Source: Pseudomonas sp. MPC6 | Lineage (GTDB): Bacteria; Pseudomonadota; Gammaproteobacteria; Pseudomonadales; Pseudomonadaceae | NCBI RefSeq assembly: GCF_006094435.1 | Contig: NZ_CP034783.1 | Location: 3,127,001 to 3,191,000 of the forward strand | Direction: 5' to 3' | Length of the DNA stretch: 64,000 nucleotides | In this document: positions 51,767 through 59,343 of the stretch, in pieces | Position numbering within the stretch: position 1 is the first letter of the stretch | Layout: each line of letters starts with the position of its first letter | The notes under the pieces: model-generated | Database searches by the model: none | Seen by the model: only the letters and a program-made list of their open reading frames with translations | Told to the model about the DNA's origin: nothing | Made by a program: the position numbers and the translations under genes

Positions 51767-52930
51767 TCAGAAAGAGCGCGGCAGTTCGAGCAGGTGTTCG
51801 GCAACGTACGACAGGATCAGGTTGGTGGAGATGGGGGCGACCTGATACAGGCGGGTTTCGCGGAACTTGCGCTCGACGTCGTATTCGCAGGCGAAACCAA
51901 AGCCACCGTGGGTCTGCAAGCAGGCGTTGGCCGCTTCCCAGGAGGCTTTTGCCGCCAGGTACTTGGCCATGTTGGCGCTGGCCCCGGCGTTCTCGCCGTT
52001 GTCGTATTCCTCGCAGGCACGCCAGCGCATCAGGTCGGCGGCCTCGATTTCGATATGCGCTTCGGCAATGGGGAATTGCACGCCCTGGTTCTGCCCGATC
52101 GGCCGGCCGAACACCACGCGGTCGCGGGCATAGGCGCTGGCCTTCTCGATAAACCAGCGTCCGTCGCCGATGCACTCGGCGGCGATCAGGGTGCGTTCGG
52201 CATTCAGGCCGTCGAGGATGTACCGGAAGCCTTTGCCTTCCTCGCCGATCAGGCTGTCCGCGGGGATTTCCAGATTGTCGAAGAACAGCTCGTTGGTTTC
52301 GTGGTTGACCATGTTCGCGATCGGTTGCACGGTCAGGCCATTGCCGATGGCTTCACGCAGGTCGACCAGGAAGATCGACATGCCTTCGGACTTTTTCTTC
52401 ACCTCGGCCAAAGGCGTGGTGCGTGCCAGCAGGATCATCAGGTCGGAATGCTGGACCCGCGAGATCCAGACCTTCTGGCCGTTGATCACGTACTTGTCGC
52501 CGCGCTTGACCGCCGTGGTCTTGATCTTGGTGGTGTCGGTGCCGGTGGTGGGCTCGGTCACGGCCATCGATTGCAGGCGCAATTCACCGCTGGCCAGTTT
52601 CGGCAGGTAATAGCTTTTCTGCGCCTCGCTGCCGTGCCGCAGCAGGGTGAACATGTTGTACATCTGCCCGTGAACGGTGCCGGAGTTGCCGCCACAGCGG
52701 TTCACTTCCTCGAGGATCACCGAGGCTTCGGCCAGGCCGAGGCCGGAGCCACCGTATTCGGTCGGGATCATCGCCGCCAGCCAACCGGCGTCGGTCAGGG
52801 CCTTGACGAAGACTTCCGGAAAGCCTTTTTCTTCGTCGACCTTGCGCCAGTAAGCCGCGTCGAATTCAGCGCACAGGGCGCGCACGCCCTCGCGGATGGC
52901 ATTGAGTTCTTCGGAGTTACGGTCAGTCAT
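51767..52930 (-). CDS. Acyl-CoA dehydrogenase
   Basis: The start at 52930 has GAGGAG 8 bp upstream. 387 residues: 'AAMIPTEYGGSGLGLAEASV', the flavin site 'QSMAVTEPTTGTDTTKIKTT', 'YVINGQKVWISRVQHSDLMI', 'YLAAKASWEAANACLQTHGG' and 'CEYDVERKFRETRLYQVAPI'. It makes a 2,3-double bond in an acyl-CoA with FAD, electrons going to ETF. In the order of this operon it would work between the CoA-transferase and the hydratase, for instance on methylsuccinyl-CoA (inference). Confidence 0.92.
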   Translation of the reverse strand: MTDRNSEELNAIREGVRALCAEFDAAYWRKVDEEKGFPEVFVKALTDAGWLAAMIPTEYGGSGLGLAEASVILEEVNRCGGNSGTVHGQMYNMFTLLRHGSEAQKSYYLPKLASGELRLQSMAVTEPTTGTDTTKIKTTAVKRGDKYVINGQKVWISRVQHSDLMILLARTTPLAEVKKKSEGMSIFLVDLREAIGNGLTVQPIANMVNHETNELFFDNLEIPADSLIGEEGKGFRYILDGLNAERTLIAAECIGDGRWFIEKASAYARDRVVFGRPIGQNQGVQFPIAEAHIEIEAADLMRWRACEEYDNGENAGASANMAKYLAAKASWEAANACLQTHGGFGFACEYDVERKFRETRLYQVAPISTNLILSYVAEHLLELPRSF

Positions 52931-52996
52931 TATTATTCTCCTCAGCGCGTCACGCACGGTCTCTGCCCTGCGTGAGCGGGTCCGGGCAAAGAGCAA

Positions 52997-53593
52997 TCAG
53001 ATCGGGTTGAAACCCAGGGCAGCACGAAAGCGATTCTTGACGTAGTGACCGTCACGGGGTGGCAGCACCCGGGGCGGGTTTTGCGCCTTGATCTTGATCG
53101 TCGCGAGCTTGACGCCATCGCGGGTTGCAAAGCGTTCGCGCAGGTTATGCACGCCTTCCATGTCACGGATTTCATCGGTCCAGCTGAACCCGCAAGTCTT
53201 CGCCACCTGGTCCAGGGAAATACCAAAACCGGCGTGGCTGACCTGCATGCCGGTCTCACCGAAGTGACCGTTATCCAGCACCGCGATAGTCAGGTTGGCG
53301 GGTTTTTGCAGCGCTACTGTGGCCAGCGCCCCGAAGCCCATGAGCAGTTCGCCGTCACCGGTGACCACCACCACCGACTTGTTCGGCTGCGCATTGGCCA
53401 GGCCCAGGCCTACCGTGATTGCGCTGCCCATGGCGGCCCAGAGGTAGTAATTGAGATCGTTGTCGCCGGCGGCCATGACGTCGTAGGACGCCGAACCGAG
53501 ACCCGTCACCACCAGCACGTCTTTGCGGTCGGCCAGCAAGGCCTTGACCACTTCGCGGCGGCACAGGCTGTGGTTTGCGCTTACTTGACCCAT
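52997..53593 (-). CDS. TPP-dependent decarboxylase, beta (PP) subunit
   Basis: 198 residues of the sulfopyruvate/phosphonopyruvate decarboxylase (ComE-like) type: 'VTGLGSASYDVMAAGDNDLN', 'YYLWAAMGSAITVGLGLANA' and the TPP/Mg motif 'VVTGDGELLMGFGALATV' then 'LDNGHFGETG' (GDG ... N). GGAGAAAAGAA before the ATG. It overlaps the alpha gene by 13 bp. Together they form a split ThDP enzyme that would decarboxylate a 2-oxo acid. Confidence 0.88.
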   Translation of the reverse strand: MGQVSANHSLCRREVVKALLADRKDVLVVTGLGSASYDVMAAGDNDLNYYLWAAMGSAITVGLGLANAQPNKSVVVVTGDGELLMGFGALATVALQKPANLTIAVLDNGHFGETGMQVSHAGFGISLDQVAKTCGFSWTDEIRDMEGVHNLRERFATRDGVKLATIKIKAQNPPRVLPPRDGHYVKNRFRAALGFNPI

Positions 53594-54120
53594 TTCTTTT
53601 CTCCAATCAGGCGCTGACCGAGCAGCAGGGCAGTGGACGAATCACCGTTGAAGGCCATGGTCGCGGCACCGTGCAGCAGCGGGGCGACATCTTCCGGGAC
53701 GTCCGCGCGCCAGGTCATGACTTTCATCAGGTTCAGGGCGGCTTCAGTGGCCTGGCCCATGGGGTTCTGCCAGGCGTTGAACTCGGCCCAGTCGCCGCGC
53801 ATGGTGACCACCATCAACAGCGGGAAGCCGGCACAGACTTGCAGCGCCAGGGTGTTGATGCAGTTGCCGACGCCGCTGGACTGCATCAACAGCGCGCCGC
53901 GCTCGCCGCCCAGCCAGGCGCCGGCGAGGTAGCCGATGCCTTCTTCTTCGGTGGTGAGGACGACCGCCTTGATGTCAGGGTCTGCGTACGACATGCGGAT
54001 GGCCGCCGAGTGGCCTGCATCCGGGACGAAGACCACGTGTTTGACGTCGTGGGCCTTGAGCACGCGGAACACGTCCTCCTGCCAATCCTGTCCCACGATA
54101 TGTTCAGCTTCTGTTGACAT
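53581..54120 (-). CDS. TPP-dependent decarboxylase, alpha (PYR) subunit
   Basis: The second ATG (54120) is chosen because GGGAG is 6 bp before it but directly touches the first. 179 residues: 'QEDVFRVLKAHDVKHVVFVP', 'VLTTEEEGIGYLAGAWLGGE' with the catalytic Glu in 'TTEEEG', 'ALLMQSSGVGNCINTLALQV', 'MVVTMRGDWAEFNAWQNPMG'. It is the pyrimidine-binding half of a sulfopyruvate/phosphonopyruvate-decarboxylase-like ThDP enzyme. As first gene of the CoA operon it would act on the 2-oxo acid entering or leaving the pathway. The natural substrate is unknown. Confidence 0.88.
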   Translation of the reverse strand: MSTEAEHIVGQDWQEDVFRVLKAHDVKHVVFVPDAGHSAAIRMSYADPDIKAVVLTTEEEGIGYLAGAWLGGERGALLMQSSGVGNCINTLALQVCAGFPLLMVVTMRGDWAEFNAWQNPMGQATEAALNLMKVMTWRADVPEDVAPLLHGAATMAFNGDSSTALLLGQRLIGEKKWVK

Positions 54121-54249
54121 GCCCATCTCCCAAGCAGTGCTGCTTTTGTGTTTTCACACATTCTGCGAGTGCTGGAAGTGAACTGCGACTACCGTTTTTG
54201 TCTTTGAGATATGCCCGATTGGTATAGCTGGCTGACCCCTGATCAACGC

Positions 54250-54356
54250 TGGCTGTAGGAGCAAGCTTGCTCGCGATGGACGTTAACGATAACGCGGGTT
54301 TCCTGGATAAACACGACGCTCTCAGGTTCATCGCGAGCAAGCTCGCTCCTACAGTG
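54250..54356. repeat. Inverted REP pair (BIME)
   Basis: 'TGTAGGAGCAAGCTTGCTCG' from about 54255 and its inverted partner 'CGCGAGCAAGCTCGCTCCTA' to about 54353, around a 45-bp centre. This is another REP subclass (AAGCTTGCTCGC) than in the 45-46 kb array. Lies between the TPP gene start and the permease. Confidence 0.88.
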
Positions 54357-54362
54357 ACGCAA

Positions 54363-54385
54363 GAAAGGGCCCATGGGGCCCTTTC
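54363..54385 (-). terminator. Hairpin after the MHS permease gene
   Basis: GAAAGGGCCC (54363-54372), loop ATG, GGGCCCTTTC (54376-54385), a 10-bp perfect stem just downstream of the reverse-strand permease stop (54406). The T-run is short. Confidence 0.75.
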
Positions 54386-54405
54386 AAGTTACACATCGGT
54401 CATCG

Positions 54406-55782
54406 TCAGACCCTGGCAGTATCCGGCCTTGCCCAACCCTTCAACCCGGTCCGCTCTTCGATCTCCCCGGACCCGCTGATGTACCCATAACGCGACAGGT
54501 TCGGCATCAGCATCGAGGCGATGAACGTGATGCTCACAATGGCCGCGACATAGAAGAAGAAATACTCCTCGATCCCCTGGGATCTAAGCGACAAGGCCAC
54601 GTATTCCGCGGTGCCGCCGAATGCCGCATTGCCGACGGCATACGGAAAGCCCACACCCAGTGCACGTACCGCAGGCGGGAACAGTTCGGCTTTGACGATC
54701 CCGGCGATCGGGGTGTAGAGCGACGCAATCGCCAGGCCGCCGAACACCAGCAGGAACGCCATGAACGGACTGCTGACCGACTGCAGGGAGTAGAGCAGGG
54801 GGATCACCAGCAGCATGGCCAACCCGGAAAACATCAGCATGTGCGCCTTGATTCCGATGCGGTCGGCGAGCAGGCCAAACAGCGGCTGGCAGAACATGAA
54901 GCCGACCAGGGCGGCGGTCATGATAAAACTCACCGTTTCCGGACTGAAGCCTGCAGAGATCACCAGGAACTTCTGCATATAGGTGGTGAAGGTATAGAAG
55001 TACAGTGAGCCACCGATGGTGAACGCCACTACCAGGGCCACTGCGCGCTTGTGTTTGAACATGCCGCGCAACGAGCCGGCATCCTTGCGGTTCATGTCTT
55101 TTTTGGTCGCGGTTTCATGCATGGCGCGACGCAGATAGACCACGACGATCGAGCTCAGGGCGCCGATGAAGAACGGAATCCTCCAGCCCCATTCGCGCAA
55201 TTCCTCGCCGGTGAGGGTTTGCTGAAGAATGACCACGGTCATCAAGGCCAGCAGCTGCCCGGCGATGATGGTGAAGTACTGGAAGGAGCCATAGAAGCAG
55301 CGCCGACCCGGTGTGGCGATTTCACTGATGTAGGTGGCGCCGGTGCCATATTCAGCACCCACGGACAGTCCTTGAATCAACCTGGCGACTACCAGCATCA
55401 CCGGCGCGGCGACCCCGATCGTTTCATAGGTCGGCATGACGGCGATCAGCAGCGAGCCGGCGCACATCATGAACACCGAGATGATCATCGAGACCTTGCG
55501 GCCGCGGGTATCGGCAATCCAGCCGAAAATCCAGCCGCCGAGAGGGCGCATGAAAAAGCCCACGGCGAACACGCCGGCGGTCGCGAGCAACTGGGTGGTT
55601 GTATCGCCTTTGGGAAAAAACGAAGCCGCAAAATAGATGGCGGTATAGGCGTAGATGAAAAAGTCGTACCACTCCACCAGATTGCCTGAGCAGGCACCCA
55701 TGATGGCCCTGACACGATTTTTACTGGTCAACGGGCCGGTCGTGGAAGCGTGGTCGGTTGAGTTAGTAGTTGATGCGGACAT
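54406..55782 (-). CDS. MHS-family MFS permease (dicarboxylate/alpha-ketoglutarate type)
   Basis: ATG 55782 with AAGGGTG near; the frame continues upstream to 55998 without a good start. 458 residues, 12 helices: 'IMGACSGNLVEWYDFFIYAY', 'GFFMRPLGGWIFGWIADTRG' with the loop 'DTRGRK', 'RLIQGLSVGAEYGTGATYIS', as in KgtP, ProP and citrate/proton symporters. It probably imports the organic acid degraded by the adjacent CoA operon. It is on the same strand but separated by a REP pair. Confidence 0.9.
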   Translation of the reverse strand: MSASTTNSTDHASTTGPLTSKNRVRAIMGACSGNLVEWYDFFIYAYTAIYFAASFFPKGDTTTQLLATAGVFAVGFFMRPLGGWIFGWIADTRGRKVSMIISVFMMCAGSLLIAVMPTYETIGVAAPVMLVVARLIQGLSVGAEYGTGATYISEIATPGRRCFYGSFQYFTIIAGQLLALMTVVILQQTLTGEELREWGWRIPFFIGALSSIVVVYLRRAMHETATKKDMNRKDAGSLRGMFKHKRAVALVVAFTIGGSLYFYTFTTYMQKFLVISAGFSPETVSFIMTAALVGFMFCQPLFGLLADRIGIKAHMLMFSGLAMLLVIPLLYSLQSVSSPFMAFLLVFGGLAIASLYTPIAGIVKAELFPPAVRALGVGFPYAVGNAAFGGTAEYVALSLRSQGIEEYFFFYVAAIVSITFIASMLMPNLSRYGYISGSGEIEERTGLKGWARPDTARV

Positions 55783-56282
55783 GATGTTCACCCTTTTCTT
55801 CAAGGCGAGACGATACGAGGAGCACCCTGGGGCGTCTGCGACGTTGCTGGCTCGAGGGGCAGTTACGCCTAGCGCAGCGGCTTTGACCCGTTGACGATCA
55901 AGAGTGAAGAGGGGGGATGCAGGCGAGCGATCAGCAGCTTGCTGACCGGGTGAGCCGGATAGCTCAGGCAAAGAGTAACGGTGTAGATCATGGCGCAAGC
56001 CCTCGAATCTTATTCTTGTAGTAAGTCGAGCGCTCTGGCGTCGACGTTGATTGCACGCTACCGCAGAGCGAGGAGGTAAATAAGCCGTCAGCCAGGCCTA
56101 ACTGATATACCGAAATTCTATAGCTCCCTGGCAGCCCCGGCGGGCAGGGGGACAGACGCTGCGCGACAAGCGCCAGGCCCCCTGCGACACAGGTCCGCGG
56201 CATTCCAAGGGGCGCCGATGCGTTTACACTGACAGCACGCTCGACGCATTTCGCGCCGAACCCGACTTTGACTGGCCTGGCA
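55783..56282. other. Regulatory gap before the LysR gene, 500 bp
   Basis: No gene. The reverse frame from 55998 is an upstream extension of the permease frame with no typical start. The promoters of the permease (-) and LysR (+) must lie here, about 55783-56282. Confidence 0.4.
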
Positions 56283-57206
56283 ATGGATGTCGTTCAACTC
56301 AAGACCCTGATTCACGTGGCCGAACTGGGCAGTCTCAGCAAGGCCTCCGACCGGCTGCACATTGCACAACCGGCGCTCAGCCGCCAGATTCGATTGCTGG
56401 AAAAAGAACTCGGCACCTACCTGTTCGACCGACATGGCCGTGGCATGGAAATCACCGATGCCGGCCGCGAAGTGTTGGCGCATGCCACCCGGATCATGGA
56501 CGAAATGGAGTCCATTCGAAGTTCGGTGGTGGGGGGGAAAGCTTCTTTTCGCGGCACGGTGATCATCGGTACCACGCCAACGGTGGCGGAAATTGTCACC
56601 GTGCCCCTGGTGCGCAAGATCAAGGAGGCGCACCCGGATCTCGCCATCAGGTTTTCCTCGGCCTTCAGCGGCTACCTGCTCGATTGGGTGCAGCGTGGCG
56701 AACTGGAGCTGGCGATATCCTACGATCCGCAACCCCTGCATACGCTGCGGATCGTGCCGGTGATGATGGAAAACCTGTTGCTGGTCGGCCCCGCCAGCGC
56801 CGCCCTGCGCCTGGATACGCCGGTGACGTTCGAGTCTTTGGCCGAGCAATCATTAGTGTTGCCGAGCGCCAAACACAGCCTGCGGGTGATTCTGGATAAT
56901 TGTGCGCGGGACGTCGGGATCAAGCTCAACACCAGCGTTGAAGCCGACTCCTTCGGCGCCATGATCGATCTGGTCGGCAATGGCTTCGGCTTCACCGCGT
57001 TGCCTCTGGCCTCGATTTACCGGCAGATCGAAGCGGGAGTGCTCAGTGCCGCGCCCCTGGTCGACCCCGTTCCGATGCGCAAACTGGTCCAGGTCTTTCC
57101 CGCTGACAGGCGAGTCAGTCCGGCGGCGAAATTTGTCGGGGATGCGTTCATCGAGATTGCCGCCGATCTGGTCAATCGCAACATCTGGGCCGGGCACCTG
57201 CTTTGA
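56283..57206 (+). CDS. LysR family regulator of the CoA/TPP cluster
   Basis: ATG 56283 gives 'MDVVQLKTLIHVAELGSLSK', the standard opening; the in-frame ATG 15 bp upstream is less likely. 307 residues: wHTH 'ASDRLHIAQPALSRQIRLLE', effector domain 'FRGTVIIGTTPTVAEIVTVP'. Divergent from the MHS permease and next to the TPP/CoA genes, so it probably controls them in response to the imported acid or a CoA ester. Confidence 0.9.
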   Translation: MDVVQLKTLIHVAELGSLSKASDRLHIAQPALSRQIRLLEKELGTYLFDRHGRGMEITDAGREVLAHATRIMDEMESIRSSVVGGKASFRGTVIIGTTPTVAEIVTVPLVRKIKEAHPDLAIRFSSAFSGYLLDWVQRGELELAISYDPQPLHTLRIVPVMMENLLLVGPASAALRLDTPVTFESLAEQSLVLPSAKHSLRVILDNCARDVGIKLNTSVEADSFGAMIDLVGNGFGFTALPLASIYRQIEAGVLSAAPLVDPVPMRKLVQVFPADRRVSPAAKFVGDAFIEIAADLVNRNIWAGHLL

Positions 57207-57244
57207 ACAGGCTGCCCTGCTCGCGAAGAACGATTACGCGGTCT

Positions 57245-57469
57245 TCAGTCTTCCTTGCGGACAGTGGCCACTTCAGCAGCCCTGACCTTCACCTTCGCCC
57301 CGGAAATATCTTCAAACTCGTAAAAACCGTCCTTGGTTTCGGTGTCCGGCATGGCCTTGGTCAAATACTGGGTGCCGTTCTGCAGGGTCACCACCGTCGG
57401 TGTCGAGCAACCGGCCAAGGCCAGAAAAGCCGCCACGGCCATAGGCAAACCCAGAGTCTTGATATTCAT
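57245..57469 (-). CDS. YgdI/YgdR-type small lipoprotein
   Basis: ATG 57469 with GAGG 6 bp upstream; a GTG two codons earlier is not needed. 74 residues: signal 'MNIKTLGLPMAVAAFLALAG' and lipobox ALAGC, then 'TPTVVTLQNGTQYLTKAMPD', 'GFYEFEDISGAKVKVRAAEV', an SH3-like DUF903 fold. Outer- or inner-membrane lipoprotein of unknown function. The residue after Cys is Ser, so it is probably sent to the outer membrane. Confidence 0.88.
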   Translation of the reverse strand: MNIKTLGLPMAVAAFLALAGCSTPTVVTLQNGTQYLTKAMPDTETKDGFYEFEDISGAKVKVRAAEVATVRKED

Positions 57470-57675
57470 ACCCACCTCTCATCCTTTAAAAAAGTGGCCC
57501 GCTGTCTTGTTCGAGCGTTATCGCAACCGTACCTCTCAGGCGGTTGGTGCGATGGATTGGCAGAAAGTTCGACAGGCGGCAAAAAAACCGGCTGATTGCC
57601 CGCCGCTGATCCTTTTCCGTTTGCACCGCACCGGGTGTAGCTGGTATCTGTACGCATAACCAGTACTCGCTCGCC

Positions 57676-59343
57676 ATGGCCCTTTTACCTGTGACTGCAA
57701 ATCCCCTCGACGATCCGTTCTACTACTTGAACAACTTCATGCAAGTGCTTGATTGGCTTGAGCATCGCTATGCCGATGTGTTGAGTGTCGAGGAGCAGCG
57801 GTTCATCGGCGATTTCTACCAGCTGCCCCGACCCTCCAGGGCGCTGCTGGTACGGATGGTCATGCGCAGGGGCATACACTTTCGGACGAGCAAGCTGCAG
57901 TACGCCGAGATCGGCGACACCGCGAGCGCTGCCGGCCCGTTGCTGGCGCTGGGCTGGATCGACGAGCAGGCGCCGCTGTCGGTCGCGGAACTGTTCGAGG
58001 TGCTGCTCAAGGCCGAAATCCTCCAGTGCCTTGGCGCGGCCATCGATCAGCCCAAGGGCAAGAAGACCGATTGGCTGCCGGCATTGAGCGAACGGTTTCC
58101 CGAAGCCCGATGCTTCAGCCTCTGGTGCGAGGCATTGGATGACCGACTGTTCAGCCTGACCATCATGGGGCTGTGTGATCGCCTGCGCCTGATGTTCTTT
58201 GGCAATCTTTACCAGGATTGGTCGGAGTTCGTGCTGGCCGACCTGGGGATTTTTACCTATGAAAAAGTCGAGTTCTGCGCCGACTCCCGGGGCTTGCGCA
58301 GCCGCGAGGACGTGGATGCCTGCGTGTTCCTGCATGACTGCCAGCAACGTTTCGAAGCCGGCGATGCGCTGGCCGGCATTGTCGAGCAGGTCAACGGGCT
58401 GGCGCTGGACAATCCCTGGCTGCAACGTCGTCGCGACAAGCTGTTATTCCAGATGGGGCAATATTGCGAGCGCACCGCCGATTTCGCCACGGCCCTGGGC
58501 ATTTACCGCGAGTGCGCCTGGCCTGGCGCGCGGTTGCGCCTGATTCGCGTGCTGGAGCGCTGCGGCGAGTATCAGTTGGCGCTGGACCTGGCCAGCCATG
58601 CCGAGCAGTCCGCGCAAAGTGCCGCCGAACAGCAACACTTGCTGCGGGTATTGCCCCGACTGCGGCGCAAGCTCGGCGGACCGCCCATCAAACGTTCGTC
58701 CCCTCGGGAAATGCTGCGCCTGGACCTGCAACTGCCCAGGACCGATCCGGCGCTGTCGGTGGAATATCATGTCCAGGCTCACCTGGCAGAAGAAGCAGCA
58801 CCGGTGCATTACGTGGAGAACAGCCTGATCAACTCGCTGTTCGGGCTGCTGTGCTGGCCGGCGATCTTCGCGCCCTTGCCGGGGGCGTTTTTTCACCCGT
58901 TCCAGCGGGGGCCGGTGGACCTGCTCAATGAAGACTTCCATCTGCGTCGGGCTGACCTGTTCCAGGCCTGCCTGGGCGAACTCGATGACGGACGTTACCG
59001 CCAGACCATCCGTGACCGGTATGCCGCCAAGCGGGGCGTGCAATCACCGTTCGTGTTCTGGGGCGTATTGAGCGAGGAGTTGCTCGACCAGGCCCTCGAT
59101 TGCCTGCCGGCCGACCACCTCAAGCACTGGTTCCATCGCCTGCTGCTGGACATCAAGGCCAATCGCGCCGGCATGCCGGACCTGATCCAGTTCTGGCCGC
59201 AAGACAAGACCTACCGCATGATCGAAGTCAAAGGCCCCGGCGATCGCCTGCAGGACAACCAGTTGCGCTGGCTGGAGTTCTGCCATGAGCACCAGATGCC
59301 GATTGCCGTGTGCTACGTGCAATGGGCGGAGCAAAGCGCGTGA
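57676..59343 (+). CDS. FAN1-type structure-specific nuclease (VRR-NUC)
   Basis: 555 residues. N-terminal wHTH/SAP-like region ('YYLNNFMQVLDWLEHRYADV', 'DFYQLPRPSRALLVRMVMRR'), TPR-like helical middle (about 225-340, 'LALDNPWLQRRRDKLLFQMG'), and C-terminal VRR-NUC domain: G499-x-P-D502 in 'GMPDLIQFWP', E517-V-K519 in 'MIEVKGPGDRLQDNQLRWLE'. These are the PD-(D/E)XK catalytic residues. It matches Pseudomonas FAN1, which cuts 5'-flap structures and helps remove DNA interstrand crosslinks (known for the family). Its TGA overlaps the GTG of a Rad3-like helicase, implying a joint repair role. Confidence 0.9.
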   Translation: MALLPVTANPLDDPFYYLNNFMQVLDWLEHRYADVLSVEEQRFIGDFYQLPRPSRALLVRMVMRRGIHFRTSKLQYAEIGDTASAAGPLLALGWIDEQAPLSVAELFEVLLKAEILQCLGAAIDQPKGKKTDWLPALSERFPEARCFSLWCEALDDRLFSLTIMGLCDRLRLMFFGNLYQDWSEFVLADLGIFTYEKVEFCADSRGLRSREDVDACVFLHDCQQRFEAGDALAGIVEQVNGLALDNPWLQRRRDKLLFQMGQYCERTADFATALGIYRECAWPGARLRLIRVLERCGEYQLALDLASHAEQSAQSAAEQQHLLRVLPRLRRKLGGPPIKRSSPREMLRLDLQLPRTDPALSVEYHVQAHLAEEAAPVHYVENSLINSLFGLLCWPAIFAPLPGAFFHPFQRGPVDLLNEDFHLRRADLFQACLGELDDGRYRQTIRDRYAAKRGVQSPFVFWGVLSEELLDQALDCLPADHLKHWFHRLLLDIKANRAGMPDLIQFWPQDKTYRMIEVKGPGDRLQDNQLRWLEFCHEHQMPIAVCYVQWAEQSA

